Source: Liriodendron chinense
Lineage: Eukaryota > Streptophyta > Magnoliopsida > Magnoliales > Magnoliaceae
DNA length: 64,000 nt
Direction of reading: 5' to 3'
Assembly: GCA_003013855.2 (NCBI GenBank)
Contig: PVNU02002752.1
Coordinates: forward strand, 1 to 64,000
The first letter of the stretch is position 1. Each line of letters starts with the position of its first letter. Positions 11,003 through 22,708 of the stretch are shown here, in pieces. The position numbers and the translations under genes were made by a program. Below the pieces are notes generated by a model that worked only from the letters and a program-made list of their open reading frames with translations, ran no database searches and was not told where the DNA came from.

Positions 11003-12496
11003 ATGGCGGATGGTGTCAGAGGTCACCGAGTGATTGACGAAGATGATCCCGCCTTCATCATCCGCCGAGGGGACCACATGTGTTCCTTAGCTATGGAGCA
11101 TCAACCTCTTCCCGCTATCAAGGGTCGAGGTACCAGGGATCGCTGGGACGACTGGATGAAGGATCCACAGCCCTTGCTTGAAAGAGTAGTGGATGGTACT
11201 CCTTTTGCTGGCCTCCTCGCCCTACGTTTCCACAATAATGATGCTAACCGCATGATGCTCGCGGCCCTTTGCGAGAGGTGGCGGGATGAGACCCACACCT
11301 TTTAGCTCCCTTGTGGAGAATGGGGAATAACCCCCTTGGACATTTACATGCAGATAGGCTTCCCGTTTCATGGGACAATTGTTCCTCAAGTCAACTCTCT
11401 AGCTTCTCTCACTTCCACCGACTGGCTACGGCTTGTCGGTGACGTCCCACCCGAGGGTGAATTCCAAGGCCATCAAGTGAAGATGCGATGGTTCTACAAC
11501 AGTTTTGCTTCTGTCATCCCCACCACCGAGCGAGAGGCCCTCCACAAAGCGCGGGCCATGATTACTTATGCTTTTGGATCCTTTCTTTTCTGCCATGCGA
11601 ATGAGAGAGTTGACCCCAAATTTCTTCGTTTAGTCGAGGATCTTCATCACCCCTATAACTGGAATGGGGCTATCTTGACCCGTATCTTTCAGGGTCTGGA
11701 CAAGACCTGTCGGCATAGCCGGTCCTTCACAGGTTTTTGGCCTGTTGTTGAGGTATTTCTTTTTTCACCTTCCTTGGAGTCATTTACCTTCTTTCCCTCT
11801 CTGATCATTAGATGTGCTTTTGTCCAGACCTGCTTTTATGACCATTTTCCCCATCTCGCGCCGAGGATGAGGGATGATATTGAGCCCTCTCAGTATCGCC
11901 ACATGTACTGGCACCAACAAAACCGTCAGCGGAACTCCCAAGTTCCTGGGGACAATTGGCGTGCTGACATAGACGGGCTGACTGTCGAGGACGTAAGTAT
12001 CTTGCTTGTCTTTCCCCTCATGCTGTATTGTAATTGATCGTGGTGACTTCATTTGCTGCAGCTTGCTCGGATGCCGTATGCCAGTTTCCCTCTCTATTAT
12101 ACCCCCCGGCGCGTGGAGGCATACGATGCTTCATGTCTCCGTATCATGCTTTCTGACGCTGAGTCTTTCCAGTGGTACTTGGGGGAGAGGTTGCTTCGGC
12201 AAGTCACTGGGGTGGCTCGGGTCCCTTGTTCTGCACCTCCTCCAGCTGCTCGGATGCCGGTTGATGAGAGAGTTGAGGCTCTCGTGGGCCAGCCCGGATT
12301 CCGTTTCACGATCCCGGATCGTGATTATGCTGAGTGGTATCTGCTGTTCGGCCAGGGGCCTCTGCTTCCTTCGCTTTATGTTCCAGGTGGCCGGCGCAGG
12401 TATGCTGGAGGTTCGATGACTGCTCCTTTGATGGATCTTTATCGTCGGGAGCGGGACGCGAGGAGGGACGATGATGATTATGTTGGCGACTTGTAG
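11003..12496 (+). pseudogene. Antisense gene 1 of the Tat element, plant mobile domain (PMD) protein, one stop
   Basis: Three exons: 11003-11752, 11828-11992 and 12062-12496, with 75- and 69-bp GT-AG introns, both in phase 0. This gives 449 codons with one premature TAG at 11303-11305. Around that stop the protein reads 'ALCERWRDETHTF', then 'LPCGEWGITPLDIYMQIGFP'. This is the core signature of the plant mobile domain (aminotransferase-like PMD, PF10536), found in Mutator-like and gypsy elements and in host MAIN/MAIL proteins. A preceding 'RGTRDRWDDWM' also fits. The C-terminal exon is Arg/Pro-rich and ends in an acidic, basic-mixed tail. The role of PMD proteins in transposons is unknown. 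In Arabidopsis, MAIN and MAIL1 act in silencing and genome stability. Lying antisense to gag-pol, the introns cannot be lost through retrotransposition. Confidence 0.82.
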
Positions 12497-13497
12497 CCTG
12501 CTCGGGTGCTCTGCTTTGTATGGCCTTGTACTTTTGCTTTTATCTTCTTTTGTATCAAGCTCTTTTTGAATGAATATACAGTCTTTGACTTGTTTCAAAT
12601 TCTTTGATGATGTCTGGACGCTTTGACCTTTGACTTGTTCTTTCATGATTTGAGACTTCTTAGCCGCATGGACGATGACTTGAACGGTTCGGATTGCTTG
12701 TTTGGGCCTTATGGGCCCACTTGATGATTGGATCTTGGATTCTGGCCCTTCTTTTTTATGATCGAACCTTTGATCTTGCCGCTCCATGACTTGTGTAAGC
12801 TTTCCAATGGTTTGGATCTTGATGATTTAGCCCTTGAATGGTTCATATTGATAGATTTGACCCTGCGGGCCCACTTAAGACCTTGGCTTTACTTTGGGCA
12901 CCTCTTTTGATGATTTGTGAGGCTGAGAAGGTTTCTCATGGTGTGGATGATGGCTTGAACGTCTCAGATCGCTTGATTTGGCTTCGTGGGCCCACTTGAT
13001 GATTAGATCTTGGATTCTGGCCCTTCTTTTGATGATCACCCGTTTGATCTTGTTGTTTGATGGTTCATGTAGGTCCTTCAACGGTTTAGATCATGATGAT
13101 CTGGTCTTTGAACGGCTTGGATTGCTCGTGGCCCCCACTTGATCACCTTTCCTTCTCTTTGACTTGATCAGCCATGTTCTGGCCACATTGCTTCGTGATT
13201 GGACCGGTGGGGCACCTTTCATATGATCTTGATCAATCTCAGTCGAAATCTGGAGTGGCCGGAGCCTTGGGCGGCCCATGGAGCGCCATCTGCTGACGTG
13301 GACTGTCAGCCTCACCTACCAAGAACCCTGGAGCCAATCCCGCGGAGAGAGAGGAACCGCGTCCGTACGGGCTGCCCAGGGCAGGCCGCCCAAGGCTCGC
13401 CTCTTGAGCGGCCTGGGCTGGCTCTGGTTCGGACAGTGAGCATATTCATCTGGCTGTTGTCTCCCTCATCATCTGCATCCGATTCTTCGATTCAGCC
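12497..13497. other. Spacer between antisense genes 1 and 2
   Basis: A repeat containing 'gggcccacttgatgatt(g/a)gatcttgg' and 'attctggcccttctttt' occurs at about 12671 and 12947 (period about 276 bp), with a weaker third copy near 13095. 'aatgaatata' near 12569 could serve polyadenylation of gene 1. I see no TATA box for gene 2. A 'gggcggcccatgg' stretch at about 13270 resembles the 'cgggcggcctgctatgggcc' in the LTR. Confidence 0.5.
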
Positions 13498-16106
13498 ATG
13501 AATCACTTCCTTGTCTCTTCTTTCATTCTCCTTTTGTCTTTTTCTTGGTTTGTCCTTTCTTGGGCAATGGATGGTGGAGATTTAGGGGCTGTGGGGGCTG
13601 TCCAAGGTGGGTCCCACACTTCAGATTTTCAACTGAGCTTTGATAATGGGGAGATGCCTTTAATGGATGGGGTAGATGGGGCATTAAGAGGGGGCATTGA
13701 TGAAGATTTAAGCTTGGTGGTTGGTGGAGCTTTGAATGGCCCCATTAATGGTGGGATGGCTGAAATTTCTGATTTGAATGGGACCTTCATTATGGGAGGA
13801 ATGAATGGTATGGATAGGATGATGGGATGGGACATAGGTGAGGCTATGCATCCCTTGAATGTGGGCCCCATGGGTGATGTGATGGATGGTGGTAATGGGA
13901 CCATGATGGACATAGATGGGCTAATCTCATGCTTGGATGGGATGGATGGTTCAGATGGTACCTTTGACGGTTTGGATGCTCTCGATGAGGGCCAGGATGT
14001 GCGGTATACTTCTTTGGGTGGACTTGATGTGATCATTGATGATGTTCCCCTGATGATGGACGGTGTGGATGCCTCGATGATCCCTTTGATCGGCCAGGAT
14101 GATGATTGGATTCATGATTTCCTGTTGGAGGGGGCCGCAGGTCCAGATCTGACCGTTGATTCTTCGATCGGGGCTGCCGGGACCCTTTTTTATGGTTCAG
14201 ATGTATTCTTTGACGGTCAGATTAGCCAGGATGTCACGATGTGCGGTGTGATCTTCACTGATAGTCCTTTTGATGGGGAGCATTGTCCTTCCCTTGGTCA
14301 TCAGTCCTTTGCGCACTCTGTTCATGAGGTGGGCGAGTCTTCTCATGCAGCTGAGATTATGACAGTTTCAGACAGCGATGCGACTATATCAGACATAGCC
14401 ATCACTGAGGGCAGGTCAGAGGCTGTCGAGTCTGCAGAGGTTCCAGCTTTTCCTTCTTCTTCGCCCGTTGACCTTCCAATCCTTGATGAGTCATCGTTGA
14501 TTTCTGGGCCTTTTGTGCTGGAGGGGGTACCAGTGAGGACTTGTCAGCTGCTTCCTCGTTCTTCCTGCTCGCCACGACTGCTTGCTTGGCTTGACAGCTT
14601 GTCAATTTATGAGATTTGAAATTTGGAGTCTTATGGCTTCGGCGGTCTGATCCATATGGCCAGAGTTGATATTGATTGGAGGATGCTTGGAGCTGCCTTG
14701 ATTGACTGGGTCCCTTCGTTGAACTTGTTCGCGTTCAACGATATGGAGATGGGACCTTCTTTGGAGGAGCTTGCTCGCTTGACAGGCCTACCCTGGGATT
14801 ATGCTTAATATTTTTCGCCGAAGACGTCGCCGAAGACTGCTACATCGCAGAACTGGTTCGGGATCCCTTATCTTGTTCGGCCTGCAGCTGGTGGCCAGGA
14901 TACTGTAGTGTTCTCTTTGGACCTGCTGTATGATCTTTTTTCGGGTCTTCAGAGTACGGCCGGCTCTACCTTTGCTCGGAACGCACTGATGTTCTGCTTG
15001 ATTGCTGAGGTGCTGTTCTCGGGATGGCGCAGATCCCAGACTCCTTTGCTTTTTGAGGTGATGAGCCGAGCTATCCGTCGGCAGGGGATCATTTCTCTCA
15101 TCTTGGCCGAGCTATTCGATGGGCTGACCGACTGCGCCTTGGGCCGCACTCGTGTCCTTCGCGGCTACTGTGCATTTCTTCAGGTATTTCTCCTACACCT
15201 TTTCCTTTTGCTTTGTCAGGACTTGTTTTGCTCTAGCTGAACTTCTTTTGTGATCAGGTCTGGCTATGGGAGCGTCTTTCTCTGACCGTTCCTGTACCTC
15301 TTCCTGGCATCCCGGGCTCTGACATCATGCGTTATATCATGGAGTTCCTTCCGCCTACAGCTAGGATGAGCGAGCCCTTATATCGCAGGATGTTCGCTGA
15401 ACTTCGTGACTGGAACGTTCGTTGGGAGTCATCTTGGCTTTCACTTCCTCCAGTGCTTTGCGATGCACATCGCCTTCCTCTGATGTTGGTAGGCTTTCGA
15501 TCTTACTTTTCTTACCATCCCATCCGATTCCTGCGGCAGTTTGGATACGAGTAGGATGTTCCTCTTTTCGCTTTTACGGGTATCGGGCGTCGAGTACTTC
15601 CATCCAGATCCTCTGACTTTAGGACCCGGATTGATTGTTCTTGGGCGAGTTATTTGACAGCTGATTTGTTGGGATTTGAGCTACGGACTTTTTCGATGGC
15701 GACCGCCCCATATCAGTATTGGGTTGCTGAGCAGTCTTTGTATCGACGTATCCCTTGTTGGCACCAGACTGTTGATGAGGATGAGCAGGATATTCTTGGA
15801 GATGCTGGCTCTTCATCTGGTTCATATGAACCTTTTGAGGAGCGCCCGTTTATCGATCCTGGCTTCCTTTTGGCCACTCATGGCCATTTGCTGTCTGAGA
15901 TCTCCACACTTCGGTATCATTGTGAGATGATGTCGAGGAGATTGGCTGCCGATCGGAGGTTGTCAGATGAGGAGACAGCGATCCGTACCCTTGAGCGCGA
16001 CGAGGTGCATTACCTGCGTATGGAGGTGAGCAGGTTGAGAGCGAGACTACTTCATTATGAGTCAGAGGACTCACCTGATGTGGCCGAGGAGGAGGGTAGA
16101 GATTGA
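13498..16106 (+). pseudogene. Antisense gene 2 of the Tat element, DUF7745-like protein, broken
   Basis: Two exons: 13498-15183 and 15258-16106, separated by a 74-bp GT-AG intron in phase 0. Together they give 844 codons plus stop, with three premature stops: TGA 14617-14619, TAA 14806-14808, TAG 15552-15554. The protein has an acidic, Gly/Asp/Met-rich N-terminal half (residues about 25-320). A globular part follows with 'LNLFAFNDMEMGPSLEELARLTGLP', which resembles the 'F.F...E..PT.EE...L.GLP' signature of plant DUF7745/PMD-type proteins. 'FLRQFGYE' comes later. The last 90 residues are a charged, probable coiled coil ('LSEISTLRYHCEMMSRRLAADR'). The first 23 residues look like a signal peptide, but they are the translation of a CT-rich leader, so the start may be ATG 13567. 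Function unknown. It lies opposite to gag-pol, which keeps its intron from being spliced out of the genomic RNA. DUF7745 is my recollection of the family; not searched. Confidence 0.65.
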
Positions 16107-17269
16107 TTGTGTTGGCCACCTGCACATTCTTTTTTGCATATATGATTGATGATGATGCATTTTTTTGTATATTTTTTTTTTTGAAAAAGATGATATGATA
16201 TGTGTAAAAGAAATATGATGCATTTAATTGAAAAGAAAACTGTTTGAAAATCTACTGTGCCATGAGTTGTCTTGTGAGTGTGTCTGAATTTTGTGTCGGG
16301 ATATAGGAATCAAAACTGGGGCTCGGCCAATGCTTTGACCGATGTCTCGAGATTAACTTGCATGATCCTTTGGTTCCCTAGAGGTATAGGCAATGGGAAC
16401 TGTTGCTTCCGGAGATTGTCAGAGTTTGTACAGTTCTTCGCTCCTGACTGTACTTCTTCTTGTTCTTGAACTGTAACTGCTCGAACCGATCTGGATCGTC
16501 TGACTTCTTGGTACCTGCACTTTTATTTTATTTTTCTTTTTTCTTTTTTCATTCGAGCCATTTTTGCCTGCAGCGCTCTTTCGAGTTTTCACCACAGCCG
16601 GCCTTTTCCCGTCATTTTTGCCCGTGGCGCCCTTTCGGGTTTTCACCACGTCCCAGGTGTTTGATCTTGCATGCCCCTTGGCAGCTATGCTGTTTTTACC
16701 CTTGGCGCCCTTTCAGGTTTTCACCAAGTCCGCTGTATGCCCACTGTTTTTACTCGGAGCGCCCTTTCGGGTTTTCACTCCGCCCTCTTTGTTTAGGCAC
16801 ACATTTTCTTTTTCTCTTTTTTTTTATTTTTTTTGTTTTTTTCTTTCTGGATCTCTGGATAACTGCGGCGGCTAGAGGTCGGGAATCCGTCGTTGCCGGC
16901 CGATGGCAGTCTTTCAGCCCTTATCCTGAGTTACGATAATAGAGCTGTCGGTCTTTGCTAAAAACCCTTCTGAGGTGGATGGATGGATGGATGTGTTTCT
17001 TCTTGGACTGATTTTTTTTTCTCTTGGGTGCCTTGCTTTGGCTTCCCTTTTTCTTTCTCTTTTCTTCTCTTTTTTTTTCTTTTATATTCTTTTTCTCTCC
17101 TTTTTTTTGTCTTTTCCTTTTGAATTCCCCCCTTTTTTTGTATTTTCCTCTTTTTGAATCCCCTTATTTGAAACACTTGTTGGTGGACGGAAACGATTTC
17201 TCAGAGGTCTTAGCTTCGACCTCTTGACTTCAGCTCTATTAAAGTAACTCTTGATAAGGTCAGAATGAC
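16107..17269. other. Non-coding spacer between integrase and antisense gene 2
   Basis: T-rich, low-complexity sequence. Four copies of a 22-bp word like 'gcgccctttcgggttttcac' occur at about 16572, 16627, 16705 and 16757, spaced 50-78 bp. The stretch 16990-17160 is almost pure T/C. Here the 3' end of gag-pro-pol (minus) meets the 3' end of antisense gene 2 (plus), so the two transcription units converge. Confidence 0.6.
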
Positions 17270-18344
17270 TTACCCGTGAAAGATCTTCACGTTGTCTGCG
17301 TTAGTTGGCTCAGGAAGATCCACCCCTCTCATGCTGGTGAGTCTGAGGGCGCCTCCGGGAAGTACTTCTCTGACGATCAGTGGCCCGTCCCACGAGGGTT
17401 TGAACTTTCCTCTGGGGTCCGGAAGGTGCGACGGTAGAATCTTCTTCATAACCATGTCGCCTACCTTGAAACTTCTTTTTCGGACTCTCCTGTTGTAAGC
17501 CCGAGCGATCCTTTTTTGATAGCACTGTGAATGACTTAGTGCACGCATGCGTTTTTCATCTGCTAGCTGCAACTGATCGAATCTGGCCCGTTGCCATTCT
17601 CCTTCTTCAATTCCGCTTTTTAATAACACCCGTAGTGATGGTATTTCCACTTCGACTGGTAGAACTGCTTCCATTCCATAAGTAAGCTCGAAAGGAGTAA
17701 CGCCCGTAGCAGACCGTACAGACGTTCGATAGGCCCAAAGCGCATATGGGAGCATATCTGACCAATCTCGATATGTCACGACCATCTTCTCGAGTATCCT
17801 GACGATTGTCTTGTTTGCGGCTTCTACCCCACCATTCATCTGGGGACGGTAGGGGCTTGATCGATGACGTTGGATCTTGAACTTGCTGAGGAAGTCATCC
17901 ATCTTCTTGTTGACGAACGGGGTTCCATTATCTGTGATGATGGCATTGGGGATTCCATACCGGCATATGATGTTGTTCTTCGTGAATTTGATCACCTGAG
18001 ATGCTGCAATTGTGGTGTAGGAGGCTGCCTCAACCCACTTGGTGAAGTAGTCGACTGCCACAAGTATGTACTCATGACTATTTGATGCTTTGGGACTGAT
18101 TTTGCCTATGATGTCGAGTCCCCACATGGAGAAGGGCCAAGGGGTAGTCAGGCTGTATAATTCTGATGAGGGGGCATGGATTTGATTCGCATGCTCCTGA
18201 CACTTGAAGCATTTTCTGACGTGCTGGCAACAGTCTGTCTCCATGGTGAGCCAATAGTAGCCGAGTCGTAAAATCTTCTTTGCCATCATGTGCCCGTTCA
18301 TGTGTGGGCCACAGATTCCTTCGTGTATTTCTTTCATGATCTGC
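17270..18344 (-). pseudogene. Tat element integrase
   Basis: The coding part starts at about residue 60 of the open frame whose first codon is at 18514. The zinc-binding H-H-C-C is visible as HEGICGPHMNGH (residues 64-75) and CFKC (102-105). The catalytic triad is D134 (GLDIIG), D195 (ITDNGTPF) and E231 (GGVEAANKT). The C-terminal part has 'SFKVGDMVMKKI', 'KFKPSWDGPLIV' and ends 'NADNVKIFHG' at a stop (17270-17272). No chromodomain follows, as expected for Tat. The domain is intact, but it is separated from RT by the breaks upstream. Confidence 0.92.
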
Positions 18345-19177
18345 AGCTTCTGTTTCATCGACGCATCGAAGGAGGATGTGATTATAGGATCGCTTGTAGA
18401 GAACTTCGCCACTGATGGTGAACTGGCCGGCCAAACGCTGAATGGTTCGGCGATCTGTCGCTGTTGCTGACTCTGGATACTCCTGGGTTTCGAGATATTG
18501 CTTGATGTCGGCATACCAGGGTTTGTCAGGGACAGCTTCGGCTTCTTCTATTTGCAGGCAAAAAGCAGGTTCTTCTTGAATTTCGACTGTGAGCTCCCAT
18601 TCTGATGCTCCTTTTGGTATCTCGAGCATTGATGCAAGTGTGGCGAGAGCATCTGCAAACTGGTTCTTGGCTCTGGGCATATATGAGAAGGTGACTTCTT
18701 TGAATTCTTCGATCAGATTTTCAAGATACACATGATATGGTATCAACTTCTCGTCCTTGGTTTTCCATTCGCCATTGGCCTGATTGATGATAAGCTGTGA
18801 GTCTCCAAATACTCGTAGCTTCTTGACGCCCAAGATTATGGCTTCCCTTAAGCCAGCGATGCATGCTTCGTACTCTGCCATGTTGTTGGTGCACTCGAAT
18901 GCTATGCGCCTTGAGATAGGAATAGGGACGTCATCTGAAGAGTAGAGGATTGCTCCAATACCACTCCTTTAGAGTTTGCTGCGCCGTCGAAGAATAACGT
19001 CCACTCACCTTTCTTCTTCTTTTTTTCTTCTTCAATGAGCAAGAGATCTTCATCAGGGAAGAATGTCTTGAGCGGTTGATAATCCAGGAGGGAGTGGGCG
19101 GCAAGATGATCGGCGAGGGCCTGCCCCTTGATTGCCTTCTGAGTGACATAGGTGATGTCAAACTCAGACAGGAGTAG
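18345..19177 (-). pseudogene. Tat element second (archaeal-type) RNase H
   Basis: After the TAG the frame runs through 'WTLFFDGAANSKG' (first catalytic Asp at 18986-18988). A one-base shift near 18960-18972 then moves reading to another frame, giving 'NNMAEYEACIAGL' (Glu), 'VFGDSQLIINQ' (Asp) and 'AKNQFADALATLAS' (Asp). All four D-E-D-D residues are present. This extra RNase H is the hallmark of dual-RNase-H Tat elements. A second one-base shift at about 18335-18362 restores the original frame for integrase. It would remove the RNA strand of the RNA-DNA hybrid during reverse transcription. Confidence 0.85.
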
Positions 19178-22100
19178 CTACCATTTAGCTATCCTTCCAG
19201 TGAGTGCTGGTTTCTCGAACAGGTACTTGAGCGGATCCATGTGAGCGAGGAGGAGAATAGGGAATGCAATCATGTATTGACGGAGTCGCTGAGTTGCCCA
19301 GACTAGGGCGAGGCAAGTCTTCTCGATCAGGGAATACCTGGTCTCGTAGTCGGTGAACTTTCGGCTCAAATAGTATATTGCTTGTTCCTTCTTTCCGGTC
19401 TCGTCGTGTTGGCCGAGGACACAGCCAATGGCTTCTGCTGCTACCGAGATGTATAACAATAGGGGGCGTCCGGGAGTGGGCGGCACTAGGACTGGAGGAT
19501 TCATGAGATATTTCTTGATGCGATCGAAGGCGACTTGGCAATCATCATTCCATTCTTTTGGAACATTTTTCCGGAGGAGCTTGAAAATAGGCTCACAAAT
19601 AGGTGTGAGCTGTGCGATGAAGCGACTGATGTATTGAATTTTGCCGAGGAAGCCACGAATTTCTTTCTCTGTTCTAGGAGGGGGCATCTCGATGATTGCT
19701 CTGGTTTTGGTCTCGTCGACCCTGATGCCATCCTCGCTCACCATAAAGCCGAGGAGTTTGCCTCCCATTGCACCGAAGACACATTTCTGAGGGTTGAGAC
19801 GGAGCTTGTACTTTTCTAATCTGTTGAATAATTTCTTCAGATCTTCAAAGTGTCCTTCAATTGTGCGAGATTTGATGATCATGTCGTCCACATATACTTC
19901 AAGTTCTTTGTTCATCATGTCGTGGAATAGTGCTGTCATTGCTCGCTGATATGTTGCTCCTGCGTTCTTCAGACCGAATGGCATTACCCTGTAACAGAAG
20001 TTTCCCCAGGGAGTGATGAACGATGTCTTCTCGCGATCTTCGACGGCCATCTTGATCTGATTATAACCTGAGAACCCGTCCATGAATGAGAAGATTTTGT
20101 ATCCAGCGGTGTTGTCTACCAGAGTGTCGATATGTGGCAAAGGGAAGTCATCTTTAGGACTGGCTTTGTTGAGATCTCGGAAGTCGATGCACATTCGAAC
20201 CTTGCCGTCTTTCTTTGGTACTGGTACGATGTTGGCGAGCCATTCAGGGTAGTTGGAGACTACTAAGAATCCTGCATTGTATTGCTTGATGACTTCATCT
20301 CGGACTTTCAGAGCCCATTCTGGCTTCATTCTTCGAAGTTTCTGCTTCACTGGCTTCATATCTGCCTTGGTTGGCAGATGGTGTACAACGAGCTCTTCAT
20401 CGAGCCCCGGCATGTCTTCATATGAGAACGCGAAGTTGGACAATCTTGGAGCTAGGAACTCTATCATTTTCTGTTTCAACTCAGGTGGCAACGATTTTCC
20501 AATGCGTACTTCCCTAGGGATCTCAGGTGTCCCCAAGTTTACTATCTCGAAATCATCGGCTACAACATTGGCTTTAGATTCTAACTTTTTGAGGAGATCC
20601 TCAAGTTCGGGAGCTGGATCATCATCTTCCTCATCCCGGGCTTCGTCCAGACCCATGAGCTCGAAGTCTAATTCGATGTCGAAATCATATGATTTGACTT
20701 CAAACTCATGCGACTCTTTAGACGAACTTGGCACACTATTGAATGCAAGAAAAGAAATATTTTTTGGTTTTTGAGATTTTTCTGAAATTGAAATACTAGA
20801 TGTTTTTGGCTTTTGAAAATTTTTAATTTTTTTGGATTTTCGAAATTCACGGGACCTTGAACAAGCGGGCATTGCAGACCATGATTGAGCCCAACTTGTT
20901 CCAAAGTTCCGGTCACTGCTTAAACAGGCGTTTTTTTTTTGGAAGCCAGATCCCTTAGACGGCTCGTTGGCTGATTCAAAAGTTAGGGGAACGGATGACC
21001 ATTCAGGACCCCACACTTCCTCCCCTAAAAAGGTGGGGGTTGATGATTCGGGCGAAGAATCATAGTCTGGCCCAATGACCATGATTTCTTGCTGGTCGGG
21101 TTCGAGATCTGAGTCATACTCAGTCTCTCCCGGGTCACTTACCTCGCATTGCAGTTCGTCTGGTTCCACGGCTAGACACAAGTTTGGAATCTGGACATCA
21201 GACCAATCTAGGGCTAGCCATTTCCCTTTCTTGGTCCAATGGATGGGCTGCTTCTGCCCCTGGCTGATGATTGATGATGTTGACTTTGCAGAGATGGGCA
21301 AGTCGTGCCCCTTGCTAATTGGTGCTGAGATGGGCAAGTCGTGCCCCTTGCTGATTGAAGTGGGCAGGTTGTGCCCCTGGCTGATTGAAGTGGGCAGGTT
21401 GTGCCCCTGGTTGAGAGAAGTGGGCAAGTTGTGCCCCTGGTTGGGAGCAGGTGTCGGAATAACCTGGTCCTGAAGCTGCTGTATTTGACTTCCTTCTTCG
21501 TCTTCATCATTTCCTTCTTCTTCTGGAGGCTTAGATGGTTCGAGGATCTGATCCCATCGAATGGGGGGCCACGTGGCCCAAACTAGGCTCATCGGGAGGC
21601 CTTTGTGTAGTGCAGTCGGTTGATTCCTTCCTGGATCTTTGCAAGGTTCTCCTGGCTTGACGAATTGGATAGGTGAGCATCGAAATTTCTTCCTTCTTTT
21701 GTCCATGAAGGTTGTCTTGTATCCGAGTCCCCATTTGCGTTGGTTATATATCAGCGGTACCTTTCTAGACTTGAAATGATTCTTCATTCGGTATTTGAGA
21801 CTCAGACGCTCTACCGGTGAAAAGACACGGTCCACCCTTATCGGTTCTGGATTGGCGATAGAGTTCACAGTCTCGAATTCGAAACTGTGAAACGGGATGT
21901 CTTCTTCAGAGTGCTGGATATCGATGACCGGGATGTCTGGTTTAGTGGCAGCAGCATTGGAAGGAATGATGAACTCCTTCTCTGCATGGATAGAGATCAC
22001 TTGATTTCCACAGATGTATTTCACTCGTTGATGCAGGGTTGATGACACAGCTCCAACCTTGTGCAGCCAAGGTCGTCCGAGCAACATGTTGAAAGAGGCT

Positions 22101-22708
22101 GATATGTCCAGGATTTGGAATGTGATGGTAGAGATTTCTGGACCTATCTGTACCTCTATGTCGACCTCCCCTTCCACTGATCGGCGGGTGTTGTCGAATG
22201 CTCTGACACATATGGTGCTGGGTCGGAATGAAGAAGGACTGATTCCCAGACGTTCCACCGTCTTGAGCGGGCAGGCGTTTAAGCTCGAGCCATTATCGAC
22301 AAGGACCAATGGGACGCAGAGGTCCTTATATCGTAAGGCTATGTTGAGGGATCGCCCATGATCGCGCCCTTCTGGTGGTAACTCATTATCAGTAAAGGTG
22401 ATGGCGCGTGGAGCCAGGAGTTGTCCAATCATCAAAGCTATCATTTCTGGTGCCGTATCAGAGGAGACGTGAGCATCGTTCAAGGTTTTGGCAAACATTT
22501 CTCGGTGTATGCGAGATGTGCAGAGTAGCTCCCATACTGAGATTTGAGCAGGGATTGACTTGAGCTGAGTTGCCACATCGTATGCGGCTTCATTTTTGTT
22601 GCCGAGGCCTGAAAGGGCGCCTTTGGGATCTCCTCTGTTCTGATTATCTCTTCGGATGCAACGCCCATTGGGATTCATGTTCCCCACTTCCGCACATTCT
22701 GGATAGTG
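19178..22708 (-). pseudogene. Tat element protease, RT and first RNase H
   Basis: An uninterrupted 1169-codon stretch (first codon GTG at 22687) in the gag frame, ended by a TAG at 19178-19180. The retroviral-type aspartic protease has its active site VDNGSS at residues 130-135 and 'MLLGRPWLH' downstream. Residues about 400-640 are a low-complexity spacer with five or more 'GHNLPTS' or 'GHDLPIS' units. RT occupies about 790-1000: 'VPKKDGKVRMCIDFRDLN', 'MPFGLKNAGATYQR', catalytic YVDD at 932-935 (19894-19883). The RNase H that follows (about 1070-1169) reads 'LLLYISVAAEAIG', so the usual first catalytic Asp is absent. Degeneration of this domain is a known Tat trait. The frame continues past the stop as recognisable 'LLLSEFDITYVTQKAIKG', so the TAG is a premature break. 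Confidence 0.93.

Noticed and set aside
13498..13566. Signal peptide at the start of antisense gene 2
   Set aside because: The hydrophobic residues are encoded by a pyrimidine-rich leader. Translation may start at 13567, so secretion is not supported.
20253..20774. 173-codon ORF on + opposite RT
   Set aside because: Ser-rich shadow of the pol frame. No independent support.
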